DNA of 64,000 bases from Ruegeria atlantica. GTDB lineage: Bacteria > Pseudomonadota > Alphaproteobacteria > Rhodobacterales > Rhodobacteraceae. A program made the position numbers and the translations under genes. The stretch is taken from NCBI RefSeq assembly GCF_001458195.1, contig NZ_CYPU01000071.1:62001-126000 (forward strand), in the 5' to 3' direction. A model generated the notes under the pieces. It made no database searches. It was not told where the DNA came from and saw only the letters and a list, made by a program, of their open reading frames with translations. Shown here piece after piece: positions 18,091 to 27,590 of this stretch. The first letter of the stretch is position 1. Every line of letters begins with the position of its first letter.

Positions 18091-19029
18091 ATGAGCACTC
18101 AGAACTCCACCCTTCGGGGACTTGGCTATGCGTTTTTGGGCTTTGCGGTCTTTGCCAGCCATGACGCGCTGATCAAGGCGCTTGGCGGCGTCTACTCGGT
18201 GATGCAGATCATCTTTTTTGCCACGCTGTTTTCCTTTGTGCCGATGGCTGTCACGATTCTGACCGACCGGACAACCGGGAACTTCCTGCCCCATCACCCA
18301 TGGCTAGTTTTGCTGCGATCTGCCCTGATGGTCACTGCGATGTCCTGCGCGTTTTACTCCTTTTCCGTATTGCCGCTGGCCGAGGTCTATTCGCTGCTGT
18401 TCTCCTTCCCGCTGATCGTAACGGTCCTGTCGATACCCATTCTCGGCGAGGTGGTCCGCGCCCAGCGCTGGGCCGCCGTGGGCGTGGGCTTGATCGGCGT
18501 TCTGATTGTCCTGCGTCCGGGCGCAACGGATATCACGCTGGGCCATCTGGCCGCCCTGACAGCCGCCTTTTGCAGCGCCTTTGCATCCGTGTTGGTGCGC
18601 AAGATCGGGAATGAGGAACGTTCGGCCGTGCTGATCCTGTACCCCATGCTGCTGGCCATCGCGGTAATGAGCCTGGCCCAACCAGCCGTGTACCAACCCC
18701 CGTCCCTGCTGCATCTAGCGATGATGGCGCTGGTGGGCGTGTTTTCTGTCATCGCCCAGCATCTGATCATTCTAGCCTATCGCGCGGCACCCGCCGGGGT
18801 TATTGCCCCAAGCCAGTATAGCCAGATCATCTGGGCCACGATATTCGGCATGGCTTTCTTTGGTGAACGCCCAGACGTCTGGGTAGCAGTCGGTGCAAGC
18901 GTCATTATCGCATCCGGCGTCTACGTGGTGTGGCGCGAAAGCAGAACCAACACGACCTCAGCCAACACGCCCGTTCTGCGGGTGCGGTCACCTCGGTCGG
19001 ATACCGGGGCGTCACGGCCCGGGGAGTAA
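18091..19029 (+). CDS. EamA/DMT family exporter
   Basis: A 312-residue membrane protein with about ten hydrophobic helices in two EamA repeats, including FSVLPLAEVYSLLFSFPL and GVIAPSQYSQIIWATIFG, typical of the RhaT/EamA group. The C-terminal ~30 residues are a polar cytoplasmic tail. The substrate is unknown. It is followed by a hairpin terminator shared with the convergent frmA gene. Confidence 0.88.
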   Translation: MSTQNSTLRGLGYAFLGFAVFASHDALIKALGGVYSVMQIIFFATLFSFVPMAVTILTDRTTGNFLPHHPWLVLLRSALMVTAMSCAFYSFSVLPLAEVYSLLFSFPLIVTVLSIPILGEVVRAQRWAAVGVGLIGVLIVLRPGATDITLGHLAALTAAFCSAFASVLVRKIGNEERSAVLILYPMLLAIAVMSLAQPAVYQPPSLLHLAMMALVGVFSVIAQHLIILAYRAAPAGVIAPSQYSQIIWATIFGMAFFGERPDVWVAVGASVIIASGVYVVWRESRTNTTSANTPVLRVRSPRSDTGASRPGE

Positions 19030-19041
19030 ACGTCAAACTAT

Positions 19042-19070
19042 AAAAACGGCGCACTATTCCGCGCGCCGCT
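19042..19070. terminator. Terminator between converging exporter and frmA
   Basis: Inverted repeat CGGCGC / GCGCCG (19047-19052 and 19063-19068). On the minus strand it is followed by a run of five T, so it mainly ends frmA. On the plus strand the T run is weak. Confidence 0.55.
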
Positions 19071-19107
19071 TTCAACCGCATTACGCGGATTGTCTTGTAT
19101 TAGAGCC

Positions 19108-20220
<1,113 letters not shown>

Positions 20221-20350
20221 GATCGTTGTCTCCCTGTCTTATTTGCCCCGACCCTGCGTTAATTGCAGGGTGTTTTCAACTGCGCTTTGGTGGCAGGTTG
20301 GCTAAATGTTTGATATTGCAGTAACGACATTGTCAGAAGGAGAAACGCCA

Positions 20351-20635
20351 ATGCACCGATTTATTCCCGCGCTGGTCCTGCTGGCAGGCTGTGCTGAAAC
20401 GACTGCACCTGTGGAAACACCCGCCTCAACGGACGCGCCGGTTGATCTGGCCTTTTGCCTGGGCGGCGATTTTGCCGATTCCATCGGCAAACCGGTTTCG
20501 ACCATCCAAGCCCAGTTGCCCGAACGGTCGCGTGTTCTGGGTCCTGATGACATTGCCACACAGGATTATCGCATCGACCGGCTGAATGTTTTCGTGAACG
20601 GAGCCGGAATCATTCAACGCCTGACCTGCGGGTAA
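20351..20635 (+). CDS. I78-family peptidase-inhibitor-like lipoprotein
   Basis: A 94-residue protein starting at 20351 with AGGAG upstream. A short signal peptide ends in the lipobox LLAGC, so it is probably a lipoprotein. The mature part fits the inhibitor I78 pattern: GDFADSIGKPVSTIQAQLP, TQDYRIDRLNVFVNGAGII, and a terminal CG. Family members inhibit subtilisin-like serine proteases. The target here is unknown. Confidence 0.72.
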   Translation: MHRFIPALVLLAGCAETTAPVETPASTDAPVDLAFCLGGDFADSIGKPVSTIQAQLPERSRVLGPDDIATQDYRIDRLNVFVNGAGIIQRLTCG

Positions 20636-20665
20636 GCGTGGACTCGAGGCATGATTCTACGGTAA

Positions 20666-20680
20666 GAACAAAATAGGAAC
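20666..20680 (+). promoter_or_regulatory. LexA (SOS) box upstream of imuB
   Basis: GAACAAAATAGGAAC is a perfect GAAC-N7-GAAC alphaproteobacterial LexA operator, ending 16 bp before the imuB ATG. The dnaE2 box is also 16 bp from its ATG. Confidence 0.82.
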
Positions 20681-20696
20681 ATTTTGATATCTGCCA

Positions 20697-22349
20697 ATGC
20701 CAAAACGCCGAATACTCTCACTGTGGTTCCCCCGTCTGGGGGCTGAACGGCTGATCCGTGCCGCGCGGGGGCTGCATGTTGGCCCTTTGGCGGTGGTTGC
20801 GGAACAGTCGAACATGCAGGTGATCACCTCATTGAACGCAGAAGCGCAGGCCGCAGGTCTGCGTGTGGCCCAGCCCGTGCGTGATGCCCATGCCATGTGC
20901 GCGGCCCTGATCACACGACACCGCAACGCCCCCGCCGAGGCCGCGTTTCTGACCGCGCTGCGCCGCTGGGCCGGCAAGTTCAGCCCATGGGTGGCTGAAG
21001 AGATCCCCGATGGTCTGATCGTCGACCTGTCGGGCTGCACGCATCTGTTCGGCGGGGAGGAGGCGCTGCTGAGCGTCATTGAAACCGATTGCGCCGATAT
21101 GGGGCTGAGCGTTCAGATGGGTATCGCCGACACGTTGGGCGCAGCCTGGGCCCTGGCGCGTTATGCGGGGCAAGAGGCCACATCTGACCGCAACGGCGAC
21201 GCCATCAGCCAAGAGGCACGCGCCACCCGCGCACGCGCAGGGAAACGGCGGCACTGGACCAAGGGCGGGGCCGCGCCGCAAGTGATGGCTCAGGGCGGTG
21301 GCGCGCGGATCGCAGCACCAGGACAATCTTATGGCGCGCTCAGCCCTCTGCCGATTGCGGCGCTGCGGCTGGAAGATCAGGTTGTAGCACAACTGAACCG
21401 GCTGGGCCTGCGCCGGATCGGCGATCTTTTGGGTCAACCCCGGGCTTCTCTCGCCCGACGGTTCGGGCGCGGGCTGGTGATGAGACTGGACCAAGCGATG
21501 GGCAGCGCCCCCGAGCCGGTCTCGCCCGCACGTCCGCCCCATCACTTTGCGGTGCGGATGACCTTGCCCAACCCGATCGGGTTGATCGAGGATGTGATGG
21601 CCGCCATCGACCGGGTGTTGCCCACGCTGTGCACGAAGCTGGAAGAGAAGGCGCGTGGCGTCCGCACCCTGCGGCTCGAGGCGCATCGCGCCGATCAGGC
21701 GGCCGAGATCATCGAGGTTGGTCTGGCCCGTCCAACCTATGACAAACACCGCATTCGCCCTCTGTTAGAGATGAAAATCGACAAAATAGACGCAGGCTAT
21801 GGCATCGACATGCTGCGGCTTGAGGCGATCCAGACCGAGCCCATCCATGCCCGCACCGTGGCCGGTCACGCCGAGGCCCGCCGTGTGGCCCGCGCGCGGC
21901 TGGAGGGCAATACAGCCGTAGATGATCTGATCGGTAAACTGGGCGCGCGGGTCGGGTTGGACGTGATCACCCGGCAGCACCCGGCGGCCTCACATATCCC
22001 CGAAAAAACCGCGCAGACGTTGGCGGCGGCGTGGTCGGAACCCGCCCGTGACTGGCCTGCCCCGTCGCGCCCGCGCCCGTTGCAGATGTGGCAGCCCGAA
22101 CCGGTGATGGCCGCTGAAGCCCCGGATGTTCCAGCCGCCTTTCGCTGGCGCGGGCGCGACTGGCAGTTGGCACAGGCCACCGGTCCGGAACGGATCGCAC
22201 CCGAATGGTGGCTGGATGACCCCAACTGGCGCAGCGGCGTGCGTGACTACTGGGTGGTGGTCACCGAACAGGGTGAGCGACTGTGGCTGTTTTACGGCCA
22301 TGGCGGCACGATGTCGGCAGGCTGGTTCTGTCAGGGGCAGTTTGGTTAG
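20697..22349 (+). CDS. imuB: ImuB, Y-family-like mutasome protein
   Basis: A 550-residue Y-family polymerase-like protein. The N-terminus LSLWFPRLGAERLIR shows the ImuB loss of the first catalytic Asp. PDGLIVDLSGCTHLFGGEEALL is the ImuB version of the second active-site motif. The thumb and little-finger regions follow, and the C-terminal ~100 residues (FRWRGRDWQLAQATGPERI ... DYWVVVTEQGERLWLFYG) are the typical ImuB tail. It is predicted to be a non-catalytic adaptor between the clamp and DnaE2. I saw no obvious canonical clamp-binding motif. A LexA box precedes it. Confidence 0.93.
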   Translation: MPKRRILSLWFPRLGAERLIRAARGLHVGPLAVVAEQSNMQVITSLNAEAQAAGLRVAQPVRDAHAMCAALITRHRNAPAEAAFLTALRRWAGKFSPWVAEEIPDGLIVDLSGCTHLFGGEEALLSVIETDCADMGLSVQMGIADTLGAAWALARYAGQEATSDRNGDAISQEARATRARAGKRRHWTKGGAAPQVMAQGGGARIAAPGQSYGALSPLPIAALRLEDQVVAQLNRLGLRRIGDLLGQPRASLARRFGRGLVMRLDQAMGSAPEPVSPARPPHHFAVRMTLPNPIGLIEDVMAAIDRVLPTLCTKLEEKARGVRTLRLEAHRADQAAEIIEVGLARPTYDKHRIRPLLEMKIDKIDAGYGIDMLRLEAIQTEPIHARTVAGHAEARRVARARLEGNTAVDDLIGKLGARVGLDVITRQHPAASHIPEKTAQTLAAAWSEPARDWPAPSRPRPLQMWQPEPVMAAEAPDVPAAFRWRGRDWQLAQATGPERIAPEWWLDDPNWRSGVRDYWVVVTEQGERLWLFYGHGGTMSAGWFCQGQFG

Positions 22350-22365
22350 AACGCCTGATTAGACT

Positions 22366-23091
22366 CTATTTTCCGCGGTAAATCAGCCAATCCGGCAGGT
22401 AATCCAGCAAACGGATCACCCAAGAGAACGGTGCCGGGAAATCGGTGCGGAACCGGCGGCGCGACATCGCCCTGACCACCCGGTCCGCCGCGTCCTCAGG
22501 TGTCATCAGCATCGGCATCTTGAACGTGTTCTTTTTGGTCAAGCGGGTCTTAATGAAGCCTGGATTGACGATCCGAACAGTTACCCCCGTGCCTGCCAGA
22601 TCAAATCGCATCGTTTCAGCCAATGATACAAGCGCCGCCTTGCTGGCCGCGTATCCGATAGCAGCCGGAAGCCCGCGATAGCCAGACAAAGACCCGATCA
22701 GGGTAATGTCGCCCTGTCCGGCCCGTAAAAACCCTGGCACCGTCTCACCCAACACACGCAGCGCGCCAAGGTAATTCACGTCTGTCATGGACAGAACAGC
22801 TTCAGTATCCCAATCGGCCGATTTCATAGGCTCGTAGGCACCGGCATTGTAGACCAGCCCATCCACCACGCCGACATCTGCAACGGCCCGGCGCACAGCC
22901 GCCAGATCGGTCACATCAAACGGCACCGCCCGCGCGTTCGGAAGGGTTTTGCAAATCTCGGCCAAGCGCGCCGCATTGCGCGCCGAGAGGATCAGTTTTG
23001 CCCCCTGTCGGCTTAGCGCCTGGGCCAAAGATCGGCCTAGCCCCTCACTGGCGCCCACGATCCAATAAGTTCTTCCGTCAAAACTGCTCAT
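22366..23091 (-). CDS. Short-chain dehydrogenase/reductase
   Basis: A 241-residue SDR from Met 23091 (MSSFDGRTYWIVG). The cofactor loop is VGASEGLGRSLA, NAG is present, and the catalytic Ser and YxxxK lie in LIGSLSG and YAASKAALVS. An in-frame ATG at 23133 would add 14 residues and sits 31 bp from the putative -10. Its C-terminus (WVIRLLDYLPDWLIYRGK) looks membrane-associated. It diverges from the FAD oxidoreductase operon. A similar SDR lies with this gene set in the Rhodobacter RpoE-ChrR regulon. Confidence 0.88.
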   Translation of the reverse strand: MSSFDGRTYWIVGASEGLGRSLAQALSRQGAKLILSARNAARLAEICKTLPNARAVPFDVTDLAAVRRAVADVGVVDGLVYNAGAYEPMKSADWDTEAVLSMTDVNYLGALRVLGETVPGFLRAGQGDITLIGSLSGYRGLPAAIGYAASKAALVSLAETMRFDLAGTGVTVRIVNPGFIKTRLTKKNTFKMPMLMTPEDAADRVVRAMSRRRFRTDFPAPFSWVIRLLDYLPDWLIYRGK

Positions 23092-23163
23092 GCTTGGGCC
23101 ATCCGGACTGTCGGGTACATATGGCCCGGACATTGGTTTCGTGTTGTTTCAGACAATTTAAGG

Positions 23164-23193
23164 ATTGTACGGATCGGCAACAAAGCTGGATCA
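23164..23193 (-). promoter_or_regulatory. Candidate ECF (RpoE/ECF11-like) promoter for the SDR gene
   Basis: On the minus strand TGATCC (23188-23193) is followed after 18 bp by TACAAT (23164-23169). TGATCC is the -35 core reported for the Rhodobacter RpoE (ECF11) sigma factor, and the same core with the same spacing faces the opposite way at 23262. Confidence 0.5.
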
Positions 23194-23261
23194 CGTTAAC
23201 GCTCAAAAAACCGAGCAAGACATCATGACGTAACGCACGTTCAAAAAAAGTCCAACGTGAT

Positions 23262-23291
23262 TGATCCGTACACGCATCTGATGCGTAATCC
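23262..23291 (+). promoter_or_regulatory. Candidate ECF (RpoE/ECF11-like) promoter for the FAD oxidoreductase operon
   Basis: TGATCC (23262-23267), 18-bp spacer, TAATCC (23286-23291), ending 28 bp before the ATG at 23320. It matches the ECF11 -35 core; the -10 agreement is partial. Confidence 0.55.
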
Positions 23292-23319
23292 TTTTAAATT
23301 GCCGAACTAAGGGGATCAC

Positions 23320-24651
23320 ATGTTCGACGAACCAAGGGGCGCACGCAAGAAAATCGCAATTGTAGGTGCAGGAATATCAGGCCTATCCGCAGCTTACTAT
23401 CTATCCGACGACAATGATGTAACGGTCTATGAGGCCGAGCCAAGACTGGGCGGCCATGCCCGAACGGTCATGGCTGGTAAAAACGGTGATCAACCGGTCG
23501 ACACCGGTTTTATCGTGTTCAACTATTCCACCTACACCAACCTGACTAAACTGTTCGATGAATTGAACGTTCCCGTGATCAAAAGCGAGATGAGCTTTGG
23601 CGCCACGATCGACAATGGTCGCCTCGAATACGGATTGAACAATCTGCGCACCCTGACAGCGCAAAAACGCAACCTGATGCGTCCGGCCTATTACAAGATG
23701 ATTTCGGACATCCTGCGCTTTGGCAAAGAAGCCCCGGAAGCTGCCAAGAACAATGACACTACGATTGGCGAACTGATCGACGAACTACGTTTGGGCCACT
23801 GGTTCCGCCACAACTATCTGATGCCCATGTGCGGGGCGATCTGGTCTACCCCCGTCGAATTCATTGACCGCTTTCCCGCACGTTCGCTGGTGCAGTTCTT
23901 CCAAAACCATGCCTTGCTGGCCGGTGATCGGTCAAAGCAGCATCAGTGGTGGACGGTCAAAGGTGGCAGCATTGAATATGTCCGCCGGATCGAGGCTGCA
24001 TTGCGCGCCCGCGGTTGCGAAATCCGCGTCGCCTCCCCCGTGCAGCATGTTCAGAGGGATGAGTTGGGCGTGACTGTACATAGCGAAGGCCAGGCTGACC
24101 TTTATGATGAGATCATCCTTGCCACCCATTCCGACCAGTCGCTGGCCATTCTGGGCGAGAACGCCACACCCGAAGAAATTGCTGCCCTTAGCGCGATCAA
24201 ATACCAGCCCAACAAGGCCGTCTTGCATTGCGATCCCGGTCAGATGCCCAAAAGACGGGCCTGCTGGTCCAGCTGGACCTATCGTTCGCAGGCCGGAAAT
24301 GTCGGCGTTACCTACTGGATGAACCGGTTGCAGAACATTCCGGACAATGATCCGATGTTTGTAACGCTCAATGTTGCGGCGGATATTCCCGCAGACAAAA
24401 TCTATGACGAAGTCGAATTCGCCCATCCGGTTTTTGATCAAGCCGCACTGAAGGCCCAGGGGCAAATTCGCGGCATGCAGGGACAGAACAAAACGTGGTT
24501 TGCCGGTGCATATAACCGGCATGGTTTTCACGAAGACGGGATTGCCAGCGCGATGCATGTTGTCGCGCAGTTGAACGGCACCTCGCGAACCATCGGAGCT
24601 GCCAATGGCATTGCTGAAAATGACCCGGTCATTCCTGTCGCGGCCGAATAG
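23320..24651 (+). CDS. NAD/FAD-binding amine-oxidase-like protein (COG2907)
   Basis: A 443-residue flavoprotein. The FAD-binding dinucleotide motif is IAIVGAGISGLSAAYYL with VYEAEPRLGGHARTV following. FVSFN-like FIVFNYSTYTNLTKLFDEL, MPMCGAIWSTP and WWTVKGGSIEYVRR are typical of COG2907. The last FAD motif lies in FAGAYNRHGFHEDGIASA. It is probably a lipid or isoprenoid-type desaturase/oxidoreductase. Its Rhodobacter counterpart is in the RpoE-ChrR singlet-oxygen regulon and tied to fatty-acid modification; that is a family link, not shown here. First gene of a five-gene operon, RBS AAGGGG. Confidence 0.87.
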   Translation: MFDEPRGARKKIAIVGAGISGLSAAYYLSDDNDVTVYEAEPRLGGHARTVMAGKNGDQPVDTGFIVFNYSTYTNLTKLFDELNVPVIKSEMSFGATIDNGRLEYGLNNLRTLTAQKRNLMRPAYYKMISDILRFGKEAPEAAKNNDTTIGELIDELRLGHWFRHNYLMPMCGAIWSTPVEFIDRFPARSLVQFFQNHALLAGDRSKQHQWWTVKGGSIEYVRRIEAALRARGCEIRVASPVQHVQRDELGVTVHSEGQADLYDEIILATHSDQSLAILGENATPEEIAALSAIKYQPNKAVLHCDPGQMPKRRACWSSWTYRSQAGNVGVTYWMNRLQNIPDNDPMFVTLNVAADIPADKIYDEVEFAHPVFDQAALKAQGQIRGMQGQNKTWFAGAYNRHGFHEDGIASAMHVVAQLNGTSRTIGAANGIAENDPVIPVAAE

Positions 24652-25150
24652 CTCGGTCTGGTGCGTCGCTCTACTGTCGCTGACCTTGCTGGCCCCGGTC
24701 GGGCTGGCGGCGTCACCTGTGTCGAACGAATTGCCGAACGCCGAACTGCGCGGGTCCGCCACGTTCCGATACCTTGGCCTACCGATCTATGACGCAAAGC
24801 TGTTCACGCCAGGCGGTGCCCCGTTCAGTTGGAGCGATGATTTCGGATTGCAGCTGACCTACCGCAAAAACCTCAAGCAGAAGGCTCTGGTCGAATCCAC
24901 GCTGGACGAGATGACACGGCAAGGAAACAGCGGACTGACCCAAGTCCAGCTTGAGCAGTGCTTTCAGGCTGTCAGCAAAGGCGACAGCTATATGGCCATC
25001 TCGGAAGGGTCGAACAAGGTTGGTTTCTGGCGGAACGGGCGCAAAACCTGCACCCTGTCCGGGCCAGGCGTCACAAAGACATTCATGTCGATCTTTCTGG
25101 GAGACAATACCAGATCCGCAAGCTTTACGCGGCAATTGAGGGGACAGTGA
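24605..25150 (+). CDS. Chalcone-isomerase-like secreted protein
   Basis: A 181-residue protein with a signal peptide (hydrophobic residues about 18-36, cleavage near AASP). The mature part resembles the chalcone isomerase-like (Chalcone_3) family: LRGSATFRYLGLPIYDAKLF, LQLTYRKNLK, FMSIFLG. Bacterial members usually bind fatty acids or heme-like ligands rather than flavonoids. The gene overlaps the FAD oxidoreductase by 47 bp and its TGA shares a base with the next ATG. A start at 24620 (MTRSFL) is possible. Confidence 0.75.
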   Translation: MALLKMTRSFLSRPNSSVWCVALLSLTLLAPVGLAASPVSNELPNAELRGSATFRYLGLPIYDAKLFTPGGAPFSWSDDFGLQLTYRKNLKQKALVESTLDEMTRQGNSGLTQVQLEQCFQAVSKGDSYMAISEGSNKVGFWRNGRKTCTLSGPGVTKTFMSIFLGDNTRSASFTRQLRGQ

Positions 25151-26373
25151 TGCTGTATCCCCGGGTCAGCCTCTATGCGCTGATGCTCGCAGCGGCGGGT
25201 ATTCCCCTCTACATCCACCTGCCGCGTTTTGCTGCGGTTAACCTTGGGATTAGCCTTGGGGTGATTGGAACGGTGCTGCTGTTGATCCGGCTTGTGGATC
25301 TTGTGCAAGACCCGCTGATAGGCTGGGCGATTGACCGATGGCCGAAGGGTCAGTTGCTGTTCGCAGCCATGGCCGCCGTTGGGCTGGCGGTTGGCTTTCC
25401 GCTGCTCTTTGCCTTGCCACAGGGCGCAAGCGTGACATCGCTGATCCTGATCCTGATACTGCTGTTCTCGGCCTACAGCCTCGGGACCATCCTGCTTTAC
25501 GGGCGCAGCGCAACCCTGGCCAAAACACCAGACGCAAAAGAGTTAATGACACTGGCAGCCTTCCGTGAAGGTGGACAATTGGCGGGGGTTGTCATTGCCG
25601 CGAGCGCGCCTGCACTGTTCGTCGCTTTAGGGGCGAACGCACAGGGATACCCCGCCTTTGGGCTGTTTCTGGGCGTCCTGTCGATCGTAACCATCGCGCT
25701 GACATTTCCAATGTGGCGGCGCACGCCGATTACTGGCGAGGGCCTGTCTTTCGCAGGGCTGGGTCAGGCTGGGGCATTGCGACTATTGGCGCTGGCGTTG
25801 GTAAACAGTTTGCCGGTAGCCATCACTTCAACCCTGTTTCTGTTCTTCGTCGAAGACAGGCTGCAATTGCCGGCCAAGGCGGGTCCCTTGTTGATCCTGT
25901 TTTTCCTCAGCGCCGGCGCCAGTGTGCCGCTTTGGGCCAAGCTCAGCAATCGCATTGGTCCAAAACAGACCCTAATCATTGCTATGCCGCTGTCTATTGC
26001 CAGCTTCATAGGTGCTGCGATGTTGCCGGCGGGTGAGCTTTTGGGCTTTGCTCTGATCTGCCTTGCCTCGGGTGCGGCACTTGGGGCCGATATGGTGGTC
26101 CTGCCCGCCATGTTCTCGGTCGTTTTGACCCGCGCCGGCCTGAACGCCTCAGCCGCGTTCGGCATCTGGTCCTTTGCGGGCAAGCTGGGCCTCGCGCTTG
26201 CCGCTTTCTTTACATTGCCCCTGCTGGAACGCAGCGGCTTTTCACCTGGCCAATCGAATTCCGCCCAAGCCCTGGAAACACTCAATCTGGCTTATGCGGT
26301 ACTACCCTGCATCCTGAAACTTGGCGCGTTTGGCATGGTCCTGACGTTGCCCACGGAGGTCTCAGCCAAATGA
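25150..26373 (+). CDS. MFS transporter (GPH/MelB-like)
   Basis: A 407-residue protein with about 12 TM helices, starting MLYPRVSLYALMLAAAGIPL. The segment LVDLVQDPLIGWAIDRWPKG matches the first cytoplasmic loop of the sugar-cation symporter (GPH) group. The substrate is unknown; the operon suggests a lipid or lipid-derived compound. Its start overlaps the previous stop by one base and its stop overlaps the next start as ATGA. Confidence 0.85.
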   Translation: MLYPRVSLYALMLAAAGIPLYIHLPRFAAVNLGISLGVIGTVLLLIRLVDLVQDPLIGWAIDRWPKGQLLFAAMAAVGLAVGFPLLFALPQGASVTSLILILILLFSAYSLGTILLYGRSATLAKTPDAKELMTLAAFREGGQLAGVVIAASAPALFVALGANAQGYPAFGLFLGVLSIVTIALTFPMWRRTPITGEGLSFAGLGQAGALRLLALALVNSLPVAITSTLFLFFVEDRLQLPAKAGPLLILFFLSAGASVPLWAKLSNRIGPKQTLIIAMPLSIASFIGAAMLPAGELLGFALICLASGAALGADMVVLPAMFSVVLTRAGLNASAAFGIWSFAGKLGLALAAFFTLPLLERSGFSPGQSNSAQALETLNLAYAVLPCILKLGAFGMVLTLPTEVSAK

Positions 26374-26987
26374 AAACGCTTGTTGTTTTACTGTTCGCCA
26401 CTCTCGCTTTGTTTATTGCCAAGAACCGGTTCCTGAGCTTCCGGTCACAAACACCGGCCGACTACACCGGCACTGGGCCTGCATTCAAAATGAAAGAGGT
26501 TCTGAACGGAGAGATCCTGTCCGAAGGGCTGATCTATGGTCCGAACGGCAAGATGTCGAACAGCTTTGTCGCCCGTATGGTTGGGAACTGGGATGGCAAC
26601 ACCGGCACGTTGTCCGAGCATTTCACCTATTCCAACGGCAAACAGATGACACGTAAATGGTATCTGACGCTGGGCACCGGCAATACGTTCATCGCCACGG
26701 CGGATGACATCGTCGGTGAAGGTCATGGAACAATTTCAGGATCAACTGTCAAACTTACCTACCGCATTATTCTTCCCGAGGATGCCGGTGGGCACACTTT
26801 GGACGTCACCGACTGGATGTACCTGACCGAAAACGGTGTAATCATGAATCGGTCCGAGATGCGCAAGTTCGGCATCAAGGTCGCAGAGCTGATTGCCACG
26901 ATGCGCCCCGCGCCCGAGGTTAAATCCGCACATGTCCCCAGTTCAAACGGCTATGATGCGGACGCAGAACAAAGGCCGCTGCAATGA
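26370..26987 (+). CDS. DUF3833 protein, membrane-anchored
   Basis: A 205-residue protein with an N-terminal anchor or signal (residues 2-18, no lipobox Cys). DUF3833 core: EVLNGEILSEGLIYGPNGKMSN, FTYSNGKQMTRKWYL, DVTDWMYLTENGVIMNRSEMRKFG. The predicted fold is a lipocalin-like beta barrel outside the cytoplasm. It overlaps the MFS gene and the next DUF3833 gene by ATGA. Function is unknown. Confidence 0.82.
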   Translation: MKTLVVLLFATLALFIAKNRFLSFRSQTPADYTGTGPAFKMKEVLNGEILSEGLIYGPNGKMSNSFVARMVGNWDGNTGTLSEHFTYSNGKQMTRKWYLTLGTGNTFIATADDIVGEGHGTISGSTVKLTYRIILPEDAGGHTLDVTDWMYLTENGVIMNRSEMRKFGIKVAELIATMRPAPEVKSAHVPSSNGYDADAEQRPLQ

Positions 26988-27526
26988 TCTCGCGTCGGGT
27001 CCTTGTTGCGGGCCTGGCGATCGCCGGGCTGGCTGTTCTGACTGCCTGTTCGGCCAAACCGCGCATTCCCAAGACCTTTCTGTCAGACCGGCAGTTGAAC
27101 CTTGAAGAATTTTTTGAAGGTAAAACCGTCGCCTATGGTCAGTTTCAGGATGTTCTGGGCAACGTACCGCGCCGATTTACGGTGGATATCGACGGAACGT
27201 GGGATGGTGAAACCCTGACCCTGGTCGAGGATTTCCTCTATGATGATGGTGCCACCGAACAGCGTATCTGGACGCTGACCAAGACGGGTGAGGACACCTG
27301 GACCGGCACGGCCCCCGGCGTTCTGGGCACCGCCAGCGGTGTCGAACGCGGCGATACGTTCAACTGGACATACAAGATCGACCTGCCGATCAAAGAAGGC
27401 ACCATACGGGTCGACTTTGACGACTGGATGTGGCTGCTGGACGATGACCGTCTGCTGAACCGAGCCTATGTCTCGCGTTATGGCGTCCGGCTGGGCGAGG
27501 TCATTCTGTTTTTTGAGAAGAAATAA
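26984..27526 (+). CDS. DUF3833 lipoprotein (second copy)
   Basis: A 180-residue protein. The signal peptide ends in the lipobox VLTAC (Cys about residue 22), so it is a predicted lipoprotein. The DUF3833 core aligns with the preceding gene: LEEFFEGKTVAYGQFQDVLG, DGTWDGETLTLVEDFLYDDG, DFDDWMWLLDDDRLLNRAYVS. It is a diverged tandem paralogue whose different membrane attachment suggests a relay between two membranes. Last gene of the operon; a strong terminator follows. Confidence 0.84.
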   Translation: MISRRVLVAGLAIAGLAVLTACSAKPRIPKTFLSDRQLNLEEFFEGKTVAYGQFQDVLGNVPRRFTVDIDGTWDGETLTLVEDFLYDDGATEQRIWTLTKTGEDTWTGTAPGVLGTASGVERGDTFNWTYKIDLPIKEGTIRVDFDDWMWLLDDDRLLNRAYVSRYGVRLGEVILFFEKK

Positions 27527-27542
27527 GCTAGCAGCAAAAGAA

Positions 27543-27568
27543 AAGGGCAGGTCCGAAGACCTGCCCTT
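27543..27568. terminator. Bidirectional rho-independent terminator
   Basis: Perfect 11-bp inverted repeat AAGGGCAGGTC / GACCTGCCCTT with a CGAA loop, between the converging DUF3833 operon and porin gene. Confidence 0.85.
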
Positions 27569-27590
27569 AAACTTTGTGGTTTAGCTCAAC

